Below, one piece after another: positions 5,856-12,469 of a DNA stretch of 37,404 nt. This stretch comes from a virus: the IMG/VR virus record IMGVR_UViG_3300046171_000098, positions 1 to 37,404 of that record. The stretch is one strand, 5' to 3'. The translations under genes were made by a program, and so were the position numbers. Positions within the stretch are counted from its first letter, which is position 1. The number at the start of each line of letters is the position of its first letter. Below the pieces are notes generated by a model that saw only the letters and a program-made list of their open reading frames with translations, did no database searches and had not been told where the DNA came from.

Positions 5856-5967
5856 TTTCTTTCTCCTTTTTGTTTTTTCTAAATATTTCGTCATAGTTCT
5901 TATTGAACTTTTCAGGATCGACAGGTCTGTATCTGTCTCCTTTGCCGAAATTAATTGATAGACTCAT
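5827..5967 (-). CDS. Small conserved phage protein (GKGD-RP-NYD type)
   Basis: This 46-residue, highly charged protein begins with SLSINFGKGDRYRPVDPEKF and continues with NYDEIF and a Lys-rich tail. The GKGDxxRPVxxxxFxxNYDxIF pattern is one I recognise as a recurrent tiny phage protein of unknown function. It overlaps the end of the upstream gene by 17 bases and the start of the small membrane gene by 29 bases. Confidence 0.6.
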   Translation of the reverse strand: MSLSINFGKGDRYRPVDPEKFNKNYDEIFRKNKKEKENDRKDKRSN

Positions 5968-6223
5968 CCGTTCTACCTCTTGACTTAGTCTCCATTTCAT
6001 CCATCAACTCGCTTAGATTGTTAGATATATTAAGTTCTAAAGAATTCAATACTTCCTCAAACCCATTACATGCGCTATCAAAACCAGTAAAATACATTTC
6101 TCCTAGTTTTTCACCGACATCTGTTGATGATTCTACAGGCAATTTATATATTTTTTTAACATCTTTTATTTGTTCTTTTAATATAGATATTAATTTTAGT
6201 TGTCCATGATATTGTTCAATCAT
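5951..6223 (-). CDS. Hypothetical helical protein
   Basis: This 90-residue protein is predicted to be mainly helical, with a heptad-like LNSLELNISNNLSELMDEM segment suggesting a short coiled coil. No family is recognised. It starts four bases inside the end of the HTH_39-like gene, with GAGG ahead of the ATG. Confidence 0.55.
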   Translation of the reverse strand: MIEQYHGQLKLISILKEQIKDVKKIYKLPVESSTDVGEKLGEMYFTGFDSACNGFEEVLNSLELNISNNLSELMDEMETKSRGRTDESIN

Positions 6224-6465
6224 TTTTTGTTACCTCTTTTTAATCTTTTAATTTCAGATTTTGGTAAGAAATATTCTTTGTATCTCTTGCCATTTTCTGC
6301 TTCCACCCAATGGTCTTTTATATCTATCCCTCTTTCTTTGAGTTCAGATAATCTTTTAGCACCATACATGCTGTATACAGGTTTAGTTGCTAATTGATTT
6401 ACAGTTACTCTCTGACCACTTGATAAAATATCAAGTATCATTTTATGTTGACTTTCTTTCTGCAT
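6220..6465 (-). CDS. HTH_39-like winged-helix DNA-binding protein
   Basis: This 81-residue protein matches the small phage winged-helix pattern: QHKMILDILSSGQRVTVNQL (start of the HTH), YGAKRLSELKERGIDI (recognition helix), then a wing with WVEAENGKRYKEYFL. These proteins are presumed DNA-binding regulators of phage or prophage genes. An AGGAG precedes the ATG. It is the best candidate for a regulator inside the early operon; its target is unknown. Confidence 0.7.
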   Translation of the reverse strand: MQKESQHKMILDILSSGQRVTVNQLATKPVYSMYGAKRLSELKERGIDIKDHWVEAENGKRYKEYFLPKSEIKRLKRGNKK

Positions 6466-6475
6466 TTACTTTCTC

Positions 6476-6829
6476 CTACTGTGTTTTCTCATAAGAATCA
6501 TATTCTATTTTGTAAGCATAGCTTTTGATTCTCAATACTCTTTCTGTGAGGTCAAGCTCATCCTTGATACCTCGGCTCTCATCCATAATTCTGTCACACT
6601 CAATCATAAGTTCTGATAGTTTTACTGCTTCAGGGTCTGTCTTTGCGGTAAGATCCTTTGCTTTTTGTGTACCAGGTGTTGATAAAAACACTTCTTTGTA
6701 GATTTCATTGTATTTGAGTTGTAATAATGACTTCTCTACTTGTGCTTTTGTGTAATTTCTTGTTGCTTCCCTATATGGGTGTCTAAAATCTTCCTCGATA
6801 TCTATTTGACTGAACCTCATTTCTTCCAT
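6476..6829 (-). CDS. Hypothetical helical protein
   Basis: This 117-residue, charged, largely helical protein has no family I recognise. Two starts are plausible. ATG 6829 has GAGG eight bases upstream. ATG 6820 overlaps the preceding stop as ATGA. I kept the longer form. Its position directly after the possible helicase-loader gene suggests a replication accessory role, without further evidence. Confidence 0.55.
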   Translation of the reverse strand: MEEMRFSQIDIEEDFRHPYREATRNYTKAQVEKSLLQLKYNEIYKEVFLSTPGTQKAKDLTAKTDPEAVKLSELMIECDRIMDESRGIKDELDLTERVLRIKSYAYKIEYDSYEKTQ

Positions 6830-7272
6830 TGTAATGCCCTCGCAGTGCTTGTAATAATTTCAGGCAACCTTTTCTTCGTATCTTTGAATTTTCGAGCTTT
6901 GTACAACTCATCGAATTCTTCGATTATGTTAGGTAAATCCTTTTCTAGTGACCTTCTCAACCTGTCATGCCCCATCATTTTCAAAACTTTCACCGCATCT
7001 AAGTCTGTTATTGTCTTTCTGTCAAAGAAATTTTGTACAAACTTTTTAGCTAGTGATGACTCTACAGGCATGTGCATGAGCAATTGTTTCGGCACAGTTG
7101 GTTTCCACTGATCTACTTTTGTGTGTTCAATAAATGCGACCACTACATCTTTATAATTCATATCTTTCATTGCTGCGTAAAAAATACTTTTCTGAGTGTC
7201 GTTCATCTTTGGCTGACTAGAATAAGTTTCATCTATCCTAGTCATGAGCGTTTCAAACTCTTGTTGTGTCAT
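6817..7272 (-). CDS. Possible helicase loader / replisome organiser
   Basis: The 151-residue protein begins QQEFETLMTRIDETY and continues with MNYKDVVVAFIEHTKVDQW and KPTVPKQLL. This is the arrangement of the N-terminal domain of phage helicase loaders of the G39P/replisome organiser type, where a helical bundle counts back from the replication region. The rest is helical and charged. It is the first gene of the leftward early operon, next to an AT-rich region that may be the origin, which fits. It has a strong AGGAG before the ATG. I see no phage helicase, so it would load the host enzyme. The family call is tentative. Confidence 0.4.
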   Translation of the reverse strand: MTQQEFETLMTRIDETYSSQPKMNDTQKSIFYAAMKDMNYKDVVVAFIEHTKVDQWKPTVPKQLLMHMPVESSLAKKFVQNFFDRKTITDLDAVKVLKMMGHDRLRRSLEKDLPNIIEEFDELYKARKFKDTKKRLPEIITSTARALQWKK

Positions 7273-7286
7273 AGCCCTCTCCTATC

Positions 7287-7410
7287 TACACTATTATATA
7301 TATTATTATATTTATATTTATATATTTATATATATGTATATATATTTATATATATTAATACTAATATAATAATTATTATTAATATAATAACTATATTAAT
7401 ATCAATTATA
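7287..7410. other. Extreme A+T tract between divergent operons, candidate replication origin
   Basis: From 7291 to 7410 there are only five G or C bases, mostly TATATTTATA-type and AATAATTATT-type sequence. It separates the leftward early operon (helicase-loader-like gene first) from the rightward recombination operon. Easily melted DNA at such a place is typical of a phage origin. I see no clear iterons or DnaA boxes, so the origin call rests on composition and context. Confidence 0.4.
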
Positions 7411-7435
7411 CTAGTTGAAAAAAAACTTATGTCAA
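7405..7435 (-). promoter_or_regulatory. Leftward early promoter with perfect hexamers
   Basis: On the minus strand TTGACA (7435-7430) and TATAAT (7410-7405) are both exact sigma-70 consensus, separated by 19 bases that include a run of eight T. The spacing is two longer than ideal. The start would lie near 7398, leaving a long AT-rich leader of about 125 bases before the ATG at 7272. It very probably drives the whole 7272-1523 operon using host RNA polymerase. Confidence 0.65.
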
Positions 7436-7443
7436 GTGTTCCT

Positions 7444-7453
7444 TTGTTAACAA
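7444..7453. promoter_or_regulatory. Palindrome upstream of the leftward promoter
   Basis: TTGTTAACAA is a perfect 10-bp palindrome. It lies 8 bp upstream of the leftward -35 and about 45 bp before the rightward ATG at 7498. It could be an operator shared by both divergent units. I found no convincing -10/-35 pair for the rightward operon. Confidence 0.3.
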
Positions 7454-7497
7454 TCTTGTGATAGGCTCTCTTGTAATAAACTTTTATGGGAAAGTAA

Positions 7498-8061
7498 ATG
7501 AAAAAAAATATATATCAGAAGTTGGCAGATGCTTCTAAATTTGCTGATACAGTAACAAAAACAAAAGCCGAAGGTGTTAAATGGAATCCTTTATCTCACG
7601 ATTCAGTGAGTAAAGTTGCTATGGATGCCCTTAATCATGAGGGCTTATATCCTGTTTGTACATTCGATGAGCCTGTTATAACGCAAGGGAAAGGTATGGA
7701 TTATGCGACTATGGTTTGTCATATGAAATTAATAAACATAGAAAATCCAGAGGAAATGATAGAGGTTTGCTCATCATCACATTTTTCTCTCAATGACCAT
7801 GCGACAGGAAAAGGTATGAGTTATGCTCGTAAATATGCTTTCTTAAATATCTTGAACTTAGAAACTTCTGAGGATTTAGACGAGGGTAAAGAGGTAAAGC
7901 CACATCAAATCAAGAAAGATATTAAAGATAATCATGTAAAAGATGTTAACAATGCCAAGACCCCTGAAGAAAAGAAGAAAATATTAGAGAAAAAACTACA
8001 GTCGGGTGAGATTAATGAAAGCACAGATCCTTTCGATTTAGGCAGTGCTATTGATGGATAA
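7498..8061 (+). CDS. ERF-family single-strand annealing protein
   Basis: The 187-residue protein matches the ERF recombinase family. It carries KFADTVTKTKAEGVKWNPLS early on, the mid-region strand MVCHMKLINIEN, and the diagnostic GKGMSYARKYAFLNILNLET followed by an acidic SEDLDEG. These ring-forming proteins anneal complementary single strands during phage recombination and concatemer formation. The C-terminus is a Lys-rich helical tail ending in DPFDLG, a plausible contact site for single-strand-binding protein. It is slightly short for the family. The partner exonuclease follows with an 8-base overlap. Confidence 0.85.
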   Translation: MKKNIYQKLADASKFADTVTKTKAEGVKWNPLSHDSVSKVAMDALNHEGLYPVCTFDEPVITQGKGMDYATMVCHMKLINIENPEEMIEVCSSSHFSLNDHATGKGMSYARKYAFLNILNLETSEDLDEGKEVKPHQIKKDIKDNHVKDVNNAKTPEEKKKILEKKLQSGEINESTDPFDLGSAIDG

Positions 8062-8710
8062 TAAATACAGACTGAGAGGGTCAATGGCTCAAAATTATGT
8101 GTACGGAAAGTATAAGGCTAGAAATACACAGTTAAAACTCGATAGAGATAGAATTGTTGAGCCAATTACATTTGGGCAAGATAGGGTTGATTTCGGGAAA
8201 GTTAATGAGAAAAATGCTTTGGCAAAGTTTATTCTTGTAATGAAAAAAGTACCTGACTTTATCCTTGAAAACCAAGATGTTGACAGATTTGTTTATGAAA
8301 ACTATTACTCATGCAGTGGTGGGTCTGTAGATATTAGTGCAACACCTGATGGCGTTATTGATAAAGATGGACTCCTAGAAATTAAATGTCCTGATATTGG
8401 TAGGTCATGTTTTGATAAAGGTTTTCCTGAACAATATCTCTGCCAAATTGTTATGCAACAAATGGTAGTGAACAAACAAGATAACGATTATGACATCAAG
8501 TACACATACTTTTTCGGATGGTCTCCGACAGAATACAAGTTGTGGTTATATGAACGTGATCTTGAGTTTGAAGAATATGTTGATGCTGCTTTACTAGAGT
8601 ATGCAAAAGCATTAGTGAGTGGTGGCAAAGTGCAATCTAAACCTAAAGACTATAAAAAGGTTTTTGCCGATGTCATAAGTAAAATTAAATTAATAAATCA
8701 TGGAGAATAA
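8054..8710 (+). CDS. YqaJ/lambda-exonuclease-like nuclease
   Basis: This 218-residue protein carries the core of the YqaJ/lambda Exo (PD-D/ExK) nuclease family. Features are ISATPDGVID with the metal-binding Asp, LLEIKCP (the ExK pair), and QYLCQIVMQQMVV with the conserved Gln. It would resect double-strand ends to give tails for the ERF annealing protein encoded just before it, the usual two-component phage recombination system. The ATG at 8054, inside the end of the ERF gene (ATGGATAA), is chosen over an upstream GTG. Confidence 0.85.
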   Translation: MDNKYRLRGSMAQNYVYGKYKARNTQLKLDRDRIVEPITFGQDRVDFGKVNEKNALAKFILVMKKVPDFILENQDVDRFVYENYYSCSGGSVDISATPDGVIDKDGLLEIKCPDIGRSCFDKGFPEQYLCQIVMQQMVVNKQDNDYDIKYTYFFGWSPTEYKLWLYERDLEFEEYVDAALLEYAKALVSGGKVQSKPKDYKKVFADVISKIKLINHGE

Positions 8711-8712
8711 AG

Positions 8713-8994
8713 ATGGCTAAAATAATGAACGTCAAACTTTTCAACGAAAGCACACATTCTAAATTATGGAATGGTGTTAAGAAGATATTTGCAATGCACT
8801 TCGAGGAGCATGGCAAGTTGCCGAAACCAATAACACAAAACTCTAAGTTCAAGGTAGAGAAAAGAATTGTAATAGAGCCTGGTATCTATAAAGCGGTTCT
8901 TTGGTCCAATCCAGGACAGGGAGATGATGAAGAAGATTTGGGAGATTGCAACTTAGTAATCGAAACAAGAGATGATGAACCATTTGGAGGGTAG
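8713..8994 (+). CDS. Hypothetical protein of the recombination operon
   Basis: The 93-residue protein is basic at the start and strongly acidic at the end (GDDEEDLGD, then RDDEP). The acidic tail resembles those of single-strand-binding proteins, but no OB-fold signature is visible to me and it is short. It begins two bases after the exonuclease stop. A role with ERF/exonuclease is likely from position only. Confidence 0.6.
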   Translation: MAKIMNVKLFNESTHSKLWNGVKKIFAMHFEEHGKLPKPITQNSKFKVEKRIVIEPGIYKAVLWSNPGQGDDEEDLGDCNLVIETRDDEPFGG

Positions 8995-8996
8995 TC

Positions 8997-9242
8997 ATGC
9001 CAAAAAAGGAAATTTATCAGAAAGATCCTGAGAAGTGGAAAAAGAAAAATAAGGAAAGTTATAATCCTGAATATCACGCAGAGTATCGAAAGAAAAATCG
9101 TGAGAGGATTAATGCTCAAAGACGGGAGAGATATAAAAATAATCCTGACTATGACAAAGATTATAGCAAAAAGAGATATCAAAAGTTGATTGAGGGCAAT
9201 TCTGAGCAAAATCAGGAGAATCCTGAAAACCAAGACTCTTAA
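8997..9242 (+). CDS. Highly charged small protein
   Basis: The 81-residue protein has a repetitive basic first two-thirds (EYHAEYRKKNRERINAQRR, then RYKNNPDYDKDYSKKRY) and a Gln/Asn/Glu-rich tail. This tyrosine-arginine repeat pattern occurs at the N-terminus of some phage HNH proteins, but there are no Cys or catalytic His residues here. It may bind nucleic acid. It starts two bases after the previous stop and ends the rightward operon. Confidence 0.55.
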   Translation: MPKKEIYQKDPEKWKKKNKESYNPEYHAEYRKKNRERINAQRRERYKNNPDYDKDYSKKRYQKLIEGNSEQNQENPENQDS

Positions 9243-9245
9243 CGT

Positions 9246-9290
9246 AAAAAAACACCCTCTAATTTAGCTTATTTGCCATTTTAGAGGGTG
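9246..9290 (-). terminator. Intrinsic terminator between convergent operons
   Basis: CACCCTCTAA (9253-9262) pairs perfectly with TTAGAGGGTG (9281-9290), with an 18-base loop. On the minus strand the stem is followed at once by seven T (9252-9246), a classic intrinsic terminator for the long leftward late operon. On the plus strand the stem lacks a T-run, so it may stop the rightward operon less efficiently. Confidence 0.85.
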
Positions 9291-9310
9291 CAGTTATATG
9301 AAACTATCAG

Positions 9311-9805
9311 TTAATTAATAACTCTGTTCTCGTCCATTGTAGACCCATTATCGTGGGTGTCGCCTAAATCTTCTTGAGTTTCTTCTTTTATACCCAATAA
9401 TTTGTTGTTTAGACCTGGAATCTTAGTTGCGAGGACTTGTAACTCTTGAATTAGTTCCTCGTCAGATTTATTTTGTCCTTTTTCGACATTCAGATTTATA
9501 CTTTGTGAGCTATATCCACCTAACTCCATTACGAGTTTTGCTGAATTGAATTTTACAGAATCTTGTTCTGAATTGATCATCAAATCATTTAGAACAGATA
9601 TTGCGCTAACGGATGCTGATGTTATTCTGTCTTCATTTCTTTTTCTAATTTCATCAGAATATTTGTTTTTGAGATATGCTCCCATTGTCCTAGGACTTTT
9701 ATATCCCATATCTTTAGCAGTGGCAGTTGCATTTCCTGCTGTCGCTCCTTCTACAAAAGCGTCTATAAATTTTTTTTCGTCTTCTTTACTTATTTTTTTG
9801 GGCAT
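9311..9805 (-). CDS. Putative terminase small subunit
   Basis: The 164-residue protein has an N-terminal DNA-binding region of the type seen in small terminases. It runs KKFIDAFVEGATAGNATATA, then AKDMGYKSPRTMGAYL as a helix-turn-helix-like pair. A helical middle follows (NSAKLVMELGGY), and the tail is acidic. TerS rings recognise the packaging start and regulate the large subunit. It lies at the far end of the late block, not beside terL, which is unusual. A different HTH regulator is the alternative. Confidence 0.55.
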   Translation of the reverse strand: MPKKISKEDEKKFIDAFVEGATAGNATATAKDMGYKSPRTMGAYLKNKYSDEIRKRNEDRITSASVSAISVLNDLMINSEQDSVKFNSAKLVMELGGYSSQSINLNVEKGQNKSDEELIQELQVLATKIPGLNNKLLGIKEETQEDLGDTHDNGSTMDENRVIN

Positions 9806-10097
9806 CTGCGTTCTCCAGTAACCATATCTTTAATTTATTAATTGTCTCTTTAGGTAATGGTAAATCTTTTCTGTACTTAATCCAAGACTTATCCAATACG
9901 AGACTCCCGTCTATATCTACTTGTGTATCAGATCCTGAGATATGACTAACAAGTGTTATAGTTTTGTCGTTTTCTTCTACGACTAATCCGATTGATATAC
10001 AGTCAGCTAATGTATTTTCTAATTCTTTTATGTTCGTCCACCCTGATGTTGGGGTAATTGCATCTTCCCAATTAATAACTACTAATTTTGGTTTCAT
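9786..10097 (-). CDS. Small conserved phage protein
   Basis: The 103-residue protein begins with a strand-rich PKLVVINWEDAITPTSGW and has a pattern (CISIGLVVEENDKTITLVSH) typical of a small beta-barrel phage protein that I have seen in many phages without a function. A helical, basic tail follows. It overlaps the methyltransferase stop as ATGA and the next gene by 20 bases. Confidence 0.6.
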   Translation of the reverse strand: MKPKLVVINWEDAITPTSGWTNIKELENTLADCISIGLVVEENDKTITLVSHISGSDTQVDIDGSLVLDKSWIKYRKDLPLPKETINKLKIWLLENADAQKNK

Positions 10098-10651
10098 AAT
10101 TCGTTACCCCAAACATCCCAACCCCCTGTTTTCTCTCTTGCAAACAATTCTATTCTTGGTAAATCACCACATAAATTTAATATTCTATCTTTTGTTTCAT
10201 TTGGTTTTTTTGAATGTTTATCTCTACACTTTTGAATTATTTGTTTTACATTTTTTTCTTTTCTCCAATATTTCCCTTTTAAGCCAAGCAAACAAAATTC
10301 AGCATTTTGATTTGTGTAATGACCCATTCCTGAATATGTTTTAGAATAATCTTTGGTCATTTTTACCCAAACAAAACCCACAGTCTTATATTTAAAACCC
10401 CAACTTTTCATGACTTCAAACCCATAATCTAAAAGACTTGATGTACACCATAAGAACAACATTGCATTATCATGAGTTATATCTTTTACAGGTAGATTAC
10501 AAATTTCTTGTAAAGACATAGTTGGGTAATGCTTTTCTGCTCCACCTGCACCATTTGGATTTTTATATCCTGCACCACTCCTAGTGTCGTTGTATCTCCA
10601 TGCAGGGTCAGCATAAATGATATTGTATTTTTTATTGGGGAATGGAATCAT
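10094..10651 (-). CDS. MT-A70-family adenine methyltransferase
   Basis: The 185-residue protein is an MT-A70-type N6-adenine methyltransferase. The catalytic DPAW motif (a DPPW variant) is at residues 15-18. LFLWCTS lies in the middle. HSKKPNETKDRI and a closing ELFAREKTGGWDVWGNE match the C-terminal half of the family. In phages these enzymes methylate DNA adenines and so block restriction. It overlaps both neighbours by four bases (ATGA). It is the second DNA methyltransferase in the window, far from the C5 enzyme and expressed with the late block. Confidence 0.9.
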   Translation of the reverse strand: MIPFPNKKYNIIYADPAWRYNDTRSGAGYKNPNGAGGAEKHYPTMSLQEICNLPVKDITHDNAMLFLWCTSSLLDYGFEVMKSWGFKYKTVGFVWVKMTKDYSKTYSGMGHYTNQNAEFCLLGLKGKYWRKEKNVKQIIQKCRDKHSKKPNETKDRILNLCGDLPRIELFAREKTGGWDVWGNEL

Positions 10652-11727
10652 TTTTTGCTTCTAAGATAATTAAGATAATCAGCACCCTCTTGTACTTCCC
10701 AAAATATCTTAATGAAGTCTGGATGATTTTCTGTCAGTTCGGTATTAAATACAGCAACAGCACAAGCTGACATCATCTTACATGGAAGATTTAATTGCTT
10801 TGCGAAGTTGTCGTATTTCTTATACGAGCCAACTTGAACACAATGCATAATTTTATCTGAGTTAGCATCCTTGATAGGACTATATCCTGATACATGAGTA
10901 TGACCTGCTATGAGTAAGTGGTCTCTTGCATTGAATAATGCGTGTTTAACAATACCATGAGCTGTATTGTACATTGAGTGTCCTCTAAAGTTATGAGAAC
11001 AGTTTACCTTTATTTCGTGTTTAGGTAGTTTGATTTTAAGTCTTGCGTTGTGGTTAGAGTATACAGTTTTTAGAGGTTTACACATCCAAGTAATCGGATC
11101 GCCCTCCATAGCCCACATATCATGATTACCTGCAACGATAAATATATAAGGTGTTGCATTGACTAACCATTCTACTAACTGCCATTGTTGTTCGCCATTA
11201 GTCGTTTGGTCTGCCCATAATCCTGCTAACTTACCACGTCTTGCCCAATTATTAGACAAGTCACCAACAGAACAGGCATACATTCCATCTGTATCATTGA
11301 CTATATCTATGTGCTTTCTAAGTGATACCCAATCACAACCATCATCATCAACATGTGGATCGCCTTGAATATATAAGCCAATAGGTTTCTTATCATTTAT
11401 CTTTATGTTGATAAACTTTTCAGACTTTTCTCTTGCTTCTTTTCTTTTAAAGACTTCTGTTCTTGCATTGATAAGTTCTTCTGTAGACCAATCAAGATTC
11501 TGAGCTTCTTCTAATTCGTAATTCTTTATAACTTCAGGGTTTGATGTTTTCTTATTACAAGTTCTGCACTTCCATCTCTTTCTTTGTTTTTCTGAGCCAT
11601 CTGTACCTGCTTTAATCAAGTGGGTTGATTTACAATGAGGGCAACATAAAGCATTACCATCTTCATTTCTTTGTATGATACCTACTCTACTGTAGTTACC
11701 ACCATTGTTATGTATTTGGTTTGTCAT
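10648..11727 (-). CDS. Zinc-ribbon metallophosphoesterase
   Basis: The 359-residue protein has a C4 zinc ribbon near the start (Cys29, 32, 54, 57), then a calcineurin-like phosphoesterase domain. The metal-binding motifs are in order: GDPH (122-125), GD (155-156), GNHD (200-203) and GHTH (275-278). All key residues are present. Such phage enzymes may hydrolyse nucleotides, nucleic-acid ends or signalling molecules. The ribbon resembles those of DNA-binding proteins and suggests a nucleic-acid substrate. It is coupled to MT-A70 and DUF3310 by 4-base overlaps. Substrate is unknown. Confidence 0.85.
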   Translation of the reverse strand: MTNQIHNNGGNYSRVGIIQRNEDGNALCCPHCKSTHLIKAGTDGSEKQRKRWKCRTCNKKTSNPEVIKNYELEEAQNLDWSTEELINARTEVFKRKEAREKSEKFINIKINDKKPIGLYIQGDPHVDDDGCDWVSLRKHIDIVNDTDGMYACSVGDLSNNWARRGKLAGLWADQTTNGEQQWQLVEWLVNATPYIFIVAGNHDMWAMEGDPITWMCKPLKTVYSNHNARLKIKLPKHEIKVNCSHNFRGHSMYNTAHGIVKHALFNARDHLLIAGHTHVSGYSPIKDANSDKIMHCVQVGSYKKYDNFAKQLNLPCKMMSACAVAVFNTELTENHPDFIKIFWEVQEGADYLNYLRSKK

Positions 11728-11936
11728 TTGTTTTTTTCCTGTTTAATTAGATATTCGAGATACCACTTAGCTTTCTCTAAGTCTTGTATAGGTGTGCCTT
11801 TGTAAGGGAATCGGGTAACGTACTTTACGATGTTCCCACGAACATAATCCATATCCCATGACCTGATGTATTCAATCGTCTCTATGCCCTTGGTATAATG
11901 GGCAGGTCGATTAATAAGGTCTTCTTTCTTCTTCAT
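11724..11936 (-). CDS. DUF3310 (SaV-like) protein
   Basis: The 70-residue protein is a clear DUF3310 member: INRPAHYTKGIETIEYIRSW, then GNIVKYVTRFPYKG and QDLEKAKWYLEYLI. This domain is very common in phages, alone or fused to nucleotide-metabolism enzymes, and is suspected to bind a nucleotide. It overlaps the metallophosphoesterase start by four bases and its upstream neighbour by 26. Confidence 0.85.
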   Translation of the reverse strand: MKKKEDLINRPAHYTKGIETIEYIRSWDMDYVRGNIVKYVTRFPYKGTPIQDLEKAKWYLEYLIKQEKNK

Positions 11937-12120
11937 CTATTTTATCCATGATTTCATCCCAGGTAATAGGTTCGCAATTTAGAAAAACTACGCCCCCATA
12001 TTTATAATCAAGTCTATTGTTTATCCTCGATTTAATACTGATTTCTGCTTGGGGATCAATCGAATGGATTGCTTTGATGATTTGCATTTCCCTTTTTGTA
12101 AAAGGTATATTTGCACTCAT
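11911..12120 (-). CDS. Hypothetical protein
   Basis: The 69-residue protein begins with a helical FTKREMQIIKAIHSIDP that could be part of a DNA- or protein-binding helix pair, followed by a strand-rich part (YGGVVFLNCEPITW) and an acidic tail. No family recognised. It has a strong AGGAGG before the ATG, so it is probably well expressed. Confidence 0.6.
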   Translation of the reverse strand: MSANIPFTKREMQIIKAIHSIDPQAEISIKSRINNRLDYKYGGVVFLNCEPITWDEIMDKIDEEERRPY

Positions 12121-12137
12121 AGTTACCTCCTATTAGT

Positions 12138-12266
12138 TTAAGCATATATCCATCTAGTGATGTAATATGACATAACCAATATAAGTATAAACTCTAAGAC
12201 TGATAGTTCAGGTCTTAGATATTTCGTTCTTACCTTACTTAATAAGAACTTAATTATCTTTATCAT
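12138..12266 (-). CDS. Very small membrane protein
   Basis: A 42-codon ORF starts as ATGA over the stop of the previous gene. It has a basic N-terminus (KFLLSKVRTKYLRP) and one membrane segment (FILILVMSYYITRWIY), giving an N-in orientation. The same DNA holds two perfect 7-bp inverted repeats, 12194-12218 and 12226-12249. Either the ORF is a true single-pass microprotein near the lysis-type genes or the region is a structured mRNA spacer. Confidence 0.45.
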   Translation of the reverse strand: MIKIIKFLLSKVRTKYLRPELSVLEFILILVMSYYITRWIYA

Positions 12267-12469
12267 CGCATTAAAGGATTACTATTTCTAGCTTTTAAGC
12301 CCTCTAATTCTGTTCTAAGTATTGATAATTCTTTTTCTAGTGGGGCAATGTTAGGTACTGATCTTGCTTCAACCACTTCTAATCTGTTTAATATTTGCCC
12401 AACTTGAACAAACAGTCCACCTAATGTAATAACTAGTCCTAGTATTCCTGCTATTGTCTTGATGTCCAT
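12263..12469 (-). CDS. Small membrane-anchored coiled-coil protein
   Basis: The 68-residue protein has one N-terminal membrane segment (IAGILGLVITLGGLFVQVG) followed by a heptad-like coiled coil (LEKELSILRTELEGLKA). The layout is that of an inner-membrane spanin or holin-accessory protein, but no lipobox partner is visible. GAGG precedes the ATG. It sits in a run of membrane and secreted proteins that may form the lysis cassette. Confidence 0.55.
   Translation of the reverse strand: MDIKTIAGILGLVITLGGLFVQVGQILNRLEVVEARSVPNIAPLEKELSILRTELEGLKARNSNPLMR

Noticed and set aside
7072-7461. Plus-strand frame of 129 codons running through the AT-rich region
   Set aside because: The Ile/Tyr-rich part is just TATATA-type DNA read as codons, and the start lies antisense inside the helicase-loader-like gene.
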